Assembly: GCF_007004545.3 (NCBI RefSeq)
Contig: NZ_CP045503.2
Span: 3,194,501-3,258,500 of the forward strand
Origin: Shewanella eurypsychrophilus
GTDB taxonomy: Bacteria; Pseudomonadota; Gammaproteobacteria; Enterobacterales; Shewanellaceae
Direction: 5' to 3'
Length of the DNA stretch: 64,000 nucleotides
Shown one piece after another: positions 46,380 through 54,590 of this stretch. Both the position numbers and the translations under genes were made by a program. How positions within the stretch are numbered: the first letter of the stretch is position 1; every line of letters starts with the position of its first letter. The notes under the pieces are model-generated. The model was not told the DNA's origin. It was given only the letters and a program-made list of their open reading frames with translations, and searched no databases.

Positions 46380-46595
46380 TTAGAGTTTACAAAGAGATAC
46401 AAGTTCTCCTTGAGCATTGAGCTCCATTTTAAACTGCCCTTGAATGCCTGAGCGTGTTAAAAAGCGTCGAAAATGCCTGCCATGGATCCAAAGAGTTCTT
46501 CCATGATTGTCATGAACTTCAACTTTATCTACCGTACCTAGGTAATATTGTTGAAAATCGTGATAAGACACATTTAGGCTAAAATAAAAATTCAT
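46380..46595 (-). CDS. DUF2835 family small protein
   Basis: A 71-residue soluble protein: MNFYFSLNVSYHDFQQYYLG, a basic middle (WIHGRHFRRFLTRSGIQGQF) and a C-terminal QGELVSLCKL. It matches the DUF2835 family as I remember it, commonly found next to pepN in Shewanella and Vibrio. The function is unknown. The start at 46595 was chosen because the conserved part begins there; the gene follows pepN by 78 bp. Confidence 0.72.
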   Translation of the reverse strand: MNFYFSLNVSYHDFQQYYLGTVDKVEVHDNHGRTLWIHGRHFRRFLTRSGIQGQFKMELNAQGELVSLCKL

Positions 46596-46673
46596 ATTGC
46601 TTTGGTCATTATTACATTGTTTAGCCCCTAACCAGTATCGGATAGGGGCAGTAGACAAACAGCTTAAACCAGA

Positions 46674-49238
46674 TTATACAGCTAGCGCTTTAGATACTTT
46701 TTCATAAAGGTCTTTAGACAGTTCAGGCAAAGACAAGATTCTTTTCAGTGACTTTTTCATCTGAGCTTGTCTAACTATATCAAACTTGTTGAACTGTATA
46801 AGAGGTGTGATGATACGTGCAGCTACTTGGGGGTTAACCTTATTAAGCTTAATAATAGATTCGGTTAAGAAATTATAGCCTTTACCATCAACTCTATGAA
46901 ACTGCATTAAATTTCCCGCTGCAAAAGCACCGATTAATGATCTCACACGATTGGGGTTACCAAAGCTAAACGACTCATGCTCTGTCAATGAAATAAGGGT
47001 ATCTAAACACGTTTCATCAGCACATGTGGCATGTAATGTTAACCACTTATCCATAACAAGCGGGGTAGACTGCCACTTTACTTCATAGTCTGACATGAGA
47101 GTCTGTCTTATTGATGATGACTCACCATTTACAGCTTGCAGCGCACCTAGACTGTCCGTCATGTTCTCAGCTTGCAGATACTGACCCTCTGCCAATGAGA
47201 GGTACTCATCAGACACTTTTTGAAGCAGTAGTAGACAAGCGTTCTTTAATGAACGAGCACCCGCATGATTAACGAGAGATAACTCACGATACCTCGCAAG
47301 CAACTCATCTTCACAAGCACTGGCTATCTCTTCAATAACAAAAGCACGCGCGATGGATAGTGCATCTAGCTCGACAGTGTTGACCTGCTCAATCAAGGCT
47401 GAAATACTCGGAAGAGTGAATATTTCCGCCACCAAGGCATGATCTAACGCTTCCGAGAGTAGTACCCCTCGGTACGCATCCATAACCCTAGGATCTACGT
47501 GCATGGTATGATTATTCTGAAGGTTCGCTACATTATCCCAAATAGACTGACTGATTAAGTTTACAGACGCTTCCCAACGAGCAACTTCGCAGTTGGCGTA
47601 AGACATAAGACCAACCAGTTGATCAACCGAGTAATTGAACACTAATTTTACCGGTGCTGAGAAATTTTGCAGCAGAGAAGGCGTCGGTTTTTGACTAATA
47701 CCGTTAAATACGAACTCTTGACTGCTGTGCTTAACATCCAAAACTTGATTCAACATCGAGTCGCCCTGATTCGATAAAAGCTCTAAATCAAAAGGAATAT
47801 GCAGGGGTAACTTCTCTTTTTGCTCAGCCGTTGCAGGCGTGCTCTGGGAAATAGTCAGACGATATGTTTCACTCGCCTCATCATAATCCTCCAGAACGGT
47901 GACTACTGGGGTTCCTGATTGGCTATACCAGCGCTTAAATTGGCTCAAATCAATTGAACTTGCATCTTGCATCGCTGAACTAAAATCATCACAAGTCACC
48001 GCTTGCCCATCATGGCGCTCAAAATAGAGTTTCATACCAGCTTGAAACTTATCCTCCCCCAGCAAGGTATGCATCATGCGGATCACTTCTGCACCCTTGT
48101 TATAAACCGTCACCGTATAAAAGTTATTCATCTCGATAACAGATTCTGGACGGATCGGGTGTGCCATTGGGCCCGAATCTTCGGCGAACTGCTGGTTCTT
48201 AATCACCTTAATCGCATGAATACGGTTCACGGCTCTGGAGCCAAGATCTGAACTGAACTCTTGATCGCGAAATACTGTAAGCCCCTCTTTAAGGCTAAGC
48301 TGAAACCAATCACGACACGTTACCCGGTTACCGGTCCAGTTATGAAAATACTCATGACCTACAACAGACTCGATGCCATGATAATCATCGTCGGTAGCAG
48401 TACTTGTATCAGCTAACACATATTTAGTGTTAAAGACATTTAGCCCCTTATTTTCCATCGCGCCCATATTGAAGAAATCGACGGCGACTATCATATAGAT
48501 ATCAAGATCATATTCGAGGTTAAAGCGAGACTCATCCCAAGCCATGGATTTTTTCAAAGACGCTATCGCGTGATGTGCTTTATGCAAGTTGCCCTTATCG
48601 ACAAACACCTGCAACTTAACAGCACGTTCACTACGAGTGATAAATTCATCTTCTAAAAGATCGAAATCACCTGCGACTAGCGCAAATAAATAAGCCGGTT
48701 TAGGAAAAGGATCATGCCACTTAACAAAATGTCGACCTGAATCCGTTAGCCCCTGCTCAATTAAATTGCCATTACTTAAAAGGTACGGGAAAACGGTTTT
48801 ATCAGCCTCAACTCGGACAGTGTAAATAGCAAGTACGTCCGGTCTATCTAAGAAGTAAGTGATCCGTCTAAAGCCTTCGGCTTCACACTGAGTACAATAC
48901 GCTCCATCAGACATATATAAGCCTTCAAGGCTTAGGTTTGCTTCTGGATCGAGTTTAGTCACAATCTCTAATTCAAAATCATCTAAGTTTGCTTCGATAC
49001 TCAGACTTGTTAATTCTTGTTTATAGTTAACTTCCTTGCCATTGACCTTAACTGATAACAACTTCATTTCGTCGCCATCTAAGATCAGAAGGTTAGCAAG
49101 AGGATCTTTACGTACAACCAGACTTTTAGCCACAACGAGTGTTTCTTTGCCATCAAGAGTAAAACTCAAATCAAGGTGGGTGATCGTAAACTTAGGCGCA
49201 GTGTAATCTTTTAGAAATTTTGCTTGTGCTTGTGTCAT
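46674..49238 (-). CDS. pepN: Aminopeptidase N
   Basis: A cytoplasmic M1 zinc aminopeptidase with broad specificity. 854 residues. The GAMEN motif is at 258-262, HEYFH at 295-299 with downstream Glu318 in LSLKEGLT completing the zinc site. The domain order is as in E. coli PepN (870 residues). The start at 49238 has GAGG six nt upstream; the in-frame codon four residues before it falls ahead of that site. Confidence 0.96.
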   Translation of the reverse strand: MTQAQAKFLKDYTAPKFTITHLDLSFTLDGKETLVVAKSLVVRKDPLANLLILDGDEMKLLSVKVNGKEVNYKQELTSLSIEANLDDFELEIVTKLDPEANLSLEGLYMSDGAYCTQCEAEGFRRITYFLDRPDVLAIYTVRVEADKTVFPYLLSNGNLIEQGLTDSGRHFVKWHDPFPKPAYLFALVAGDFDLLEDEFITRSERAVKLQVFVDKGNLHKAHHAIASLKKSMAWDESRFNLEYDLDIYMIVAVDFFNMGAMENKGLNVFNTKYVLADTSTATDDDYHGIESVVGHEYFHNWTGNRVTCRDWFQLSLKEGLTVFRDQEFSSDLGSRAVNRIHAIKVIKNQQFAEDSGPMAHPIRPESVIEMNNFYTVTVYNKGAEVIRMMHTLLGEDKFQAGMKLYFERHDGQAVTCDDFSSAMQDASSIDLSQFKRWYSQSGTPVVTVLEDYDEASETYRLTISQSTPATAEQKEKLPLHIPFDLELLSNQGDSMLNQVLDVKHSSQEFVFNGISQKPTPSLLQNFSAPVKLVFNYSVDQLVGLMSYANCEVARWEASVNLISQSIWDNVANLQNNHTMHVDPRVMDAYRGVLLSEALDHALVAEIFTLPSISALIEQVNTVELDALSIARAFVIEEIASACEDELLARYRELSLVNHAGARSLKNACLLLLQKVSDEYLSLAEGQYLQAENMTDSLGALQAVNGESSSIRQTLMSDYEVKWQSTPLVMDKWLTLHATCADETCLDTLISLTEHESFSFGNPNRVRSLIGAFAAGNLMQFHRVDGKGYNFLTESIIKLNKVNPQVAARIITPLIQFNKFDIVRQAQMKKSLKRILSLPELSKDLYEKVSKALAV

Positions 49239-49294
49239 AGCAGACCTCAAATCCTTTTAAGCTCATAGAGTCATGGGCTTAATGAGTAAATATA

Positions 49295-49321
49295 AAAAAA
49301 CGCGCCATAAGCGCGTTTTTT
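49295..49321 (-). terminator. Terminator of prc
   Basis: An 11-bp inverted repeat AAAAAACGCGC / GCGCGTTTTTT with a 5-nt loop. It lies directly downstream of prc on the minus strand and upstream of pepN. Confidence 0.85.
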
Positions 49322-49335
49322 AAACTGGTAATAAC

Positions 49336-51420
49336 CTATTTCGATTCGTTTTTAGCAACTCTGTCGATGTCTACAAGATCTAATGTGATATAAACAGTTT
49401 CATCTAAGAAAGCATCTGGAGTGTTAACTTCCTCTTCCTCTGTCACTGTTTCGTCCTCATCTGTCTTTGCCTCATCTTCGGCGTCCAATGTCTTTACGAC
49501 TTCTAGACCTTGACTAACACGACGTTCATTCAAACGATCAAGCTGTTTCTTTTCATTGCTTTCACGTTCAGTAATTCGCTCACTTTCCACCAATGAAACG
49601 GTTGTTTCGCCGTGATGTTTCTTAAAATCGGCGATATCTTGGTAAATGTAGCCAAACTCGACATCATCTTTAATTCGATATTGATGTTTAGAATCTAGGT
49701 TAGTAATTAAATTAGGGGTTATATCACCTAAGGTACCGTATTGAGCAACGGGCACCTTATCCCAAGGTAAGGCATTTTCTTCTTCGGCCTCGCCATATTC
49801 ACCAGGTTCTAGTGCACTTGGGAATGAGATATCTGGCGTGACGCCTTTAAGCTGAGTACTGCCACCATTAATTCGGTAAAACTTAGCAATCGTATATTGC
49901 ACATGACCAATAGGCTTTTCATACATATCGTAGATACGGCCTAAGCTCTTATGTTGCTGCACGGTACCTTTACCAAACGTAGATTCACCCACAATCAATG
50001 CACGGTCATAATCTTGTAATGCTGCGGCGAAAATTTCAGAAGCTGAGGCACTGTATCTGTCTACCATCACAGTAAGAGGACCGTTATAGCTGGTTCGGCC
50101 ATCGTTATCACGATTTTGAGACACCTTACCGTTAGCATCTCTGATCTGCACAACAGGACCTTGTTCGATAAATAAACCGGTCAATAAGGTCGCTTCTGTT
50201 AATGCACCACCACCGTTGCCACGAAGGTCGATGATAATGCCTTCGACTTGAGCTTCTTTAAGTTTGACGATCTCTTTAGATACGTCTTTAGAAAGGTCCA
50301 TGTAGAAACCAGGAATTTGAATCACCCCGATCTTACGATTGGCATATAATCCATTGTCAGGTTCAATCACTTCAGAAGTAGCCGCTCTGTCCTCTAAACG
50401 AATCTTGTCTCGAACAATGACAACCTCGAATGGTTTAGCCGAAGATCCACCTTTCTTTGGTAAGATCTGTAGGACGACTTTGCTGCCTTTCGGTCCTTTA
50501 ATCAGCTCGACGACATCATCTAGACGCCAGCCGATGACATCGACAACTTCCTTACCTTCTTGACCTACACCAACAATTTTATCTTCAGGAGATAGCTTTT
50601 CACTGGTTGCCGCTGGGCCCCCTGCAACCAAGCTCTTAATCACGGTATAGTCATCATCCATTTGTAATACTGCACCTATGCCTTCAAGGCTTAGGTTCAT
50701 TTCCATCTGGAAGCGCTCAGCATTACGTGGAGAAAGATAACTGGTATGGGGTTCGACAGTACGAGAGAAGGCATTCATTACACCTTGAAAAACATCTTCA
50801 CTCTTGGTCTGGCTCAATCGTTTAATTGCATTGTTATAGCGTTTTTCTAGAACCGGAACTATTTCATCCCATTCTTTACCTGTTAACTTCAGGTTTAATG
50901 CATCGTACTTGACACGCTGTCGCCAGAGTTCATTGACCTCTGCTTCACCTTTAGGCCAAGTCGCGTCCTCACGGTCATACTGATACTTATCGTTAGCAAC
51001 AGTAAAATCGATCTCTTTATCTAACAAAGTTAATGCATAGGCAAAACGGTCGTAACGTCGTTTTTGAACGAGTTCAAACATTTTGTAAGCAGGTGTTAAA
51101 TCACCGCTTTTAAGCATGTCGTCGAACTGTTTTGAATAGATACTAAACGTGTCGAGATCACTTTGAAGAAGTACATTGCGTCTGTAATCAAGCTGTTTAA
51201 GATAGCGTTGAAATACTTGCTCAGAAAATGCATCGTCTAAGTCAAATCTATGATAATGAGAACGAGTGAAGAGACCGGTCACGCGTTTGCTCGCAACTTT
51301 ATGTTGCGGCTCCTGCGTTAAAGCGGGTAACTCGCTGAATGGAATTGTTGGGGTTAACGCCCATGCCGAGAATCCGACAAAAATACTGGCGATTGACGCA
51401 GCCAGGGTAATTTTTCGCAT
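49336..51420 (-). CDS. prc: Tail-specific protease Prc
   Basis: A periplasmic C-terminal processing protease that, with NlpI in E. coli, degrades the endopeptidase MepS and processes FtsI. 694 residues: signal peptide (MRKITLAASIASIFVGFSAW), N-terminal helical domain, PDZ domain (about 230-320), and the S41 catalytic domain with Ser459 (YSASAS) and Lys484 (TFGKGT). An acidic C-terminal tail (DEDETVTEEEEV) is present. The start at 51420 follows GGAG; the two preceding TTG codons are unlikely starts. It is 24 nt after proQ, as in E. coli. Confidence 0.95.
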   Translation of the reverse strand: MRKITLAASIASIFVGFSAWALTPTIPFSELPALTQEPQHKVASKRVTGLFTRSHYHRFDLDDAFSEQVFQRYLKQLDYRRNVLLQSDLDTFSIYSKQFDDMLKSGDLTPAYKMFELVQKRRYDRFAYALTLLDKEIDFTVANDKYQYDREDATWPKGEAEVNELWRQRVKYDALNLKLTGKEWDEIVPVLEKRYNNAIKRLSQTKSEDVFQGVMNAFSRTVEPHTSYLSPRNAERFQMEMNLSLEGIGAVLQMDDDYTVIKSLVAGGPAATSEKLSPEDKIVGVGQEGKEVVDVIGWRLDDVVELIKGPKGSKVVLQILPKKGGSSAKPFEVVIVRDKIRLEDRAATSEVIEPDNGLYANRKIGVIQIPGFYMDLSKDVSKEIVKLKEAQVEGIIIDLRGNGGGALTEATLLTGLFIEQGPVVQIRDANGKVSQNRDNDGRTSYNGPLTVMVDRYSASASEIFAAALQDYDRALIVGESTFGKGTVQQHKSLGRIYDMYEKPIGHVQYTIAKFYRINGGSTQLKGVTPDISFPSALEPGEYGEAEEENALPWDKVPVAQYGTLGDITPNLITNLDSKHQYRIKDDVEFGYIYQDIADFKKHHGETTVSLVESERITERESNEKKQLDRLNERRVSQGLEVVKTLDAEDEAKTDEDETVTEEEEVNTPDAFLDETVYITLDLVDIDRVAKNESK

Positions 51421-51444
51421 CAACAAGTTACTCCTTTACTAAAT

Positions 51445-52077
51445 TTATAGCATGATGTGCTCAACGTTAACTTTTACCGTTAGACCTGAATCTAACTGTA
51501 CTTGAACATCTTGCTTTTTAATGTCAACGATAACACCAGATACAGGTGACTTACCTAATTTGACATTAACACGCTGATTTTGTTTCAGCTCATTTAACAC
51601 TGCTGGCGTTAAATTAACAACAGGTGCAGATTCTTTCGCTGGCTTTTTAGGCGCTGGCTTGGCACGTTTAGGTGCTGGTTTCTTTGCCTGTTTAGCCGCT
51701 TGAGCTTCTTTCTTAGCTGCAGTCGCTTTAGCAACACGCTTAGCTTTGGCTTTTTCTTGGCTTTCTTTAAGTGTAGTTTGAGCGTGATCAATATGTTCTT
51801 GCTCGAGTTCACCACATTCTTTGCCATCAAGGTCTATACGCTGTGCTCCAGCTTTTACACCTTTAAGATAACGCCAGCTACTAGTATAGCGTCTCAAAGC
51901 AATTCTTAATTGAGTTTTACTGACTTTAGAATCATCAGCTAACCTTTCAGCCAACTCTTGAAACAATCCAATCTTTAATGGCTTAGTTTCACCCTCGGCA
52001 ATAAAGCACAAAGGAAATGTTTCATATAAATACGCAAGAATTGCGTTGGTGTCGGTCAACTTGTCTGTTGATTCCAT
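51445..52077 (-). CDS. proQ: RNA chaperone ProQ
   Basis: A global RNA-binding protein of the FinO/ProQ family. 210 residues: the N-terminal FinO-like domain (about 1-115, with FPLCFIAEGETKPLKIGLFQ and LRIALRRYTSSWRYLKGVK), a Lys/Ala/Pro-rich linker (about 110-150), and a C-terminal Tudor-like domain (VNVKLGKSPVSGVIVDIKKQ). The start at 52077 gives MESTDKLTD, matching the family. It is directly upstream of prc. Confidence 0.96.
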   Translation of the reverse strand: MESTDKLTDTNAILAYLYETFPLCFIAEGETKPLKIGLFQELAERLADDSKVSKTQLRIALRRYTSSWRYLKGVKAGAQRIDLDGKECGELEQEHIDHAQTTLKESQEKAKAKRVAKATAAKKEAQAAKQAKKPAPKRAKPAPKKPAKESAPVVNLTPAVLNELKQNQRVNVKLGKSPVSGVIVDIKKQDVQVQLDSGLTVKVNVEHIML

Positions 52078-52351
52078 CATTACTTCCACAGTTAAAAAAT
52101 GGGCACGAGCAAACCTAAGGTATAGGTAAACTAATGTCGTTTATATTTGTCTTTCGCAGGTCGAATCAGATAGCCTCAAAGAGTCATCTCTTTTTCAACA
52201 CGTATACGGCAGACATACTTTAGCAATTACAATTAACAAACGCCAAGCATTCCTTCAGGAACTCACTCTCGACGTCCTTAGTATTCGAACCGCCTATTAT
52301 AAACCCGAGTTTGACGATTGCGACCATCAATTATGCAAAATCGGTTGTAGT

Positions 52352-52810
52352 TTAATCAAATAACGCTTTTTCTAAGCTTAGAACCAAGTTTTCTAGGCCA
52401 ATTTGATCAATTTCATTAAAACGGTCGAGTTTAGGGCTATCGATGTCGAGTACGGCAATCAGACTATTACCACTCATTACGGGTATCACAATTTCCGAAT
52501 TACTGGCCGCATCACAAGCAATATGACCGGAGAATTGGTGCACATCTGCCACTCTAAATGTTTTATTCTCTAAAGCTGCAGAGCCGCAAACGCCCTGACC
52601 TAATGCAATTCGAGTGCAAGCCACTTTCCCTTGGAATGGGCCTAAAACTAACTGCTCATTTTTAAGCAGATAAAAACCCACCCAATTGAGGTCTTCGAGA
52701 GTATCGTTGATTAAAGCCGAGAAATTGGCCATTGCCGCAACAAGATCATCTTCTCCTTGCAGTAGCGCTTGTGCTTGGCGATTTAATGTTTGGTAAAAAT
52801 CAGAACTCAT
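52352..52810 (-). CDS. msrC: Free methionine-(R)-sulfoxide reductase (YebR type)
   Basis: A GAF-domain enzyme that reduces free methionine-R-sulfoxide. 152 residues with the family's three Cys positions: ACTRIALGQ, GVCGSA and IACDAASNSE. The C-terminal SEIVIP...IAVLDIDSP matches fRMsr enzymes. The ATG at 52810 has AGGA seven nt before it. In E. coli the same gene lies near proQ and yebST. It is in the same orientation as yebG and proQ. Confidence 0.9.
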   Translation of the reverse strand: MSSDFYQTLNRQAQALLQGEDDLVAAMANFSALINDTLEDLNWVGFYLLKNEQLVLGPFQGKVACTRIALGQGVCGSAALENKTFRVADVHQFSGHIACDAASNSEIVIPVMSGNSLIAVLDIDSPKLDRFNEIDQIGLENLVLSLEKALFD

Positions 52811-52828
52811 ACTCACTTCCTAACAAAT

Positions 52829-53113
52829 TTATTTTTTAGTTTCAGATTTTTTTGGCGTTTTTATCGCCTTTGTCGGTTTTTGTGGCGCCATGCCCTTAAG
52901 TAAGCTTAATAACTTTTCTTTATTTTGCGCTAAAAAGAAACTGATTTTCTCGCAAGTTCCATCATCAAGCTCAAGATCTGATTCAGTGAGAAAGGGAGTC
53001 AGGTTATCTGCGATATCAAGCATCTTATCGTAGGCATCAGCCTCCTTCTTAGATGTGAATGTCATTTTTTCCACCCCTTCTCTGACCACTACAAATTTTG
53101 TTACAACTGCCAT
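52829..53113 (-). CDS. yebG: DNA damage-inducible protein YebG
   Basis: A small protein of the LexA regulon, 94 residues. The N-terminal half MAVVTKFVVVREGVEKMTFTS and KKEADAYDKMLDIADNL are nearly identical to E. coli YebG. The C-terminus is Lys/Pro-rich. The function is unknown apart from SOS induction. A LexA box is 14 bp upstream of the ATG. Confidence 0.94.
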   Translation of the reverse strand: MAVVTKFVVVREGVEKMTFTSKKEADAYDKMLDIADNLTPFLTESDLELDDGTCEKISFFLAQNKEKLLSLLKGMAPQKPTKAIKTPKKSETKK

Positions 53114-53126
53114 AACACCCTCGTCA

Positions 53127-53142
53127 CTGTTTATATATACAG
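53127..53142. promoter_or_regulatory. LexA box of yebG
   Basis: CTGTTTATATATACAG fits the LexA consensus CTGT-N8-ACAG with an AT-only centre. It lies 14 bp before the yebG start, so bound LexA would block transcription. Confidence 0.85.
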
Positions 53143-53317
53143 TTATAGAGTCTCATAAAAATAACTTCTTATGCAAGTATTCTAGAAAACCTGATATTAT
53201 CTGACTGATTATAGTGTGATATCTACAAATCTATAAACACACTGGCAGTTGAAATCAATGTACAATTAGTACGTTAACAGATATGACTAAGTGAAGAATT
53301 AAACTGTAGAAGGTGTA

Positions 53318-53965
53318 TTGCCTAGCTTGAAACCATTAATCGAATATAATTGTGCAGATTCAAGTGTGACTTTGTGTCGCTCATGTGATCTGGTGATAAG
53401 TAAACGCGCTTTGCCTTCCGGCGTGCGTGCGCTTTGTCCTCGATGCCACACCACTCTTTACGATACTCCCTATTGCTCTATCAATGGTATGCTCGCGCTG
53501 TGTTTAACGGCTCTTATTTTTTTTATACCCGCTAATTTACTGCCCGTACTTGAGTTACACTTTCTGGGCAGCATCAGAACAACTACGACCATAGAAGGTG
53601 CTATGGCGGTGGCTAACCAAGGATATTGGATAGTGGCGATTGCAGTCCTGGTCTCAGCAGTTATCGCACCCGGACTATTATTGATATCGGTTCTCACACA
53701 AATTTTAATCATAAAATATCGACTCAATGTTCCTTTTTTCCGTGAAGTATTAAAACGCTTGTTACGTTTTCACGAATTAATCACCCAGTTATCTATGCTA
53801 GAAATTTATATGATCAGTATTTTCATCTCCGTTTTTCAACTTACTGATTACACCGATATCTATCTTGGAATGGGCACATTCTGTTTTGCAATGCTATTTC
53901 TTGTGACTCTGTTTCTTCAACGTGAATATCATATCGAACACATGTGGAATATCATCGATGAGTAA
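53318..53965 (+). CDS. letA: LetA N-terminal half (PqiA-like membrane protein)
   Basis: 215 residues corresponding to the first half of E. coli LetA (YebS): a zinc-ribbon with CxxC pairs (LCRSCD, LCPRCH), then four membrane helices, ending IEHMWNIIDE where E. coli LetA continues. LetA is the inner-membrane partner of the MCE tunnel LetB in lipid transport. The start is TTG with AAGG upstream. It overlaps the second half by 8 nt. In E. coli one 427-residue gene encodes both halves. Confidence 0.82.
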   Translation: MPSLKPLIEYNCADSSVTLCRSCDLVISKRALPSGVRALCPRCHTTLYDTPYCSINGMLALCLTALIFFIPANLLPVLELHFLGSIRTTTTIEGAMAVANQGYWIVAIAVLVSAVIAPGLLLISVLTQILIIKYRLNVPFFREVLKRLLRFHELITQLSMLEIYMISIFISVFQLTDYTDIYLGMGTFCFAMLFLVTLFLQREYHIEHMWNIIDE

Positions 53966-54590
53966 GGTCTCTCAAAAACAGCAAGGTAAAGATCTTGGAC
54001 TCACTCTCTGCCCTTCTTGCCAACAGTTATCGGTCTACAAGAAGCGTCACTGTTCGCGATGTGGCAGTGTTTTAGCGTTAAGGGATGATTCCAGCCTGCA
54101 AAAAAGTTGGGCCTTACTCATCACTGCAGCCATCTTGCTTATTCCAGCGAATATTTATCCCATCACTATATTTACCAGTCAGGGACAAACACGGCACGAT
54201 ACGATATTCACAGGGATCACACACTTGGTTGATCTTAATATCATCCCCATTGCCATTATTTTATTCACTGCCAGCATTGCGGTACCCATATTAAAGATTG
54301 TCGGTCTAACCATATATTTAACCGCCATAAGCTTCAGACTGCCTATCTCAAAGAAAAAACTCATGATAGGTTTTCATATCATAGAATGGATAGGTCGTTG
54401 GTCTATGCTCGATCTGTTTGTTATATCAATTACTGCAGCACTGGTAAATATGGGCCAATTGCTCGATGCTAGACCTGGCCCTGCTGCAACCGCATTTGCT
54501 TTAGTGATTTTATTGACTCAAGTCGCAGCTAAAGTATTGGACACTCGTTTACTCTGGGATCGACTGGAATCGAAAGATGACTCAAATTGA
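53958..54590 (+). CDS. letA: LetA C-terminal half (PqiA-like membrane protein)
   Basis: 210 residues colinear with the second half of E. coli LetA: a second zinc-ribbon (LCPSCQ, HCSRCG), then LQKSWALLITAAILLIPANI, EWIGRWSMLDLFVIS and C-terminal DTRLLWDRLES. The ATG at 53958 overlaps the stop of the first half (8 nt), which favours coupled translation in 1:1 ratio. It overlaps letB by 14 nt. The pair probably assembles into one LetA-like complex. Confidence 0.82.
   Translation: MSKVSQKQQGKDLGLTLCPSCQQLSVYKKRHCSRCGSVLALRDDSSLQKSWALLITAAILLIPANIYPITIFTSQGQTRHDTIFTGITHLVDLNIIPIAIILFTASIAVPILKIVGLTIYLTAISFRLPISKKKLMIGFHIIEWIGRWSMLDLFVISITAALVNMGQLLDARPGPAATAFALVILLTQVAAKVLDTRLLWDRLESKDDSN

Noticed and set aside
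53922..53965. Frameshift in letA
   Set aside because: The first half ends with its own stop and the second begins with its own ATG and zinc-ribbon; the overlap pattern is typical of coupled genes rather than a broken gene.
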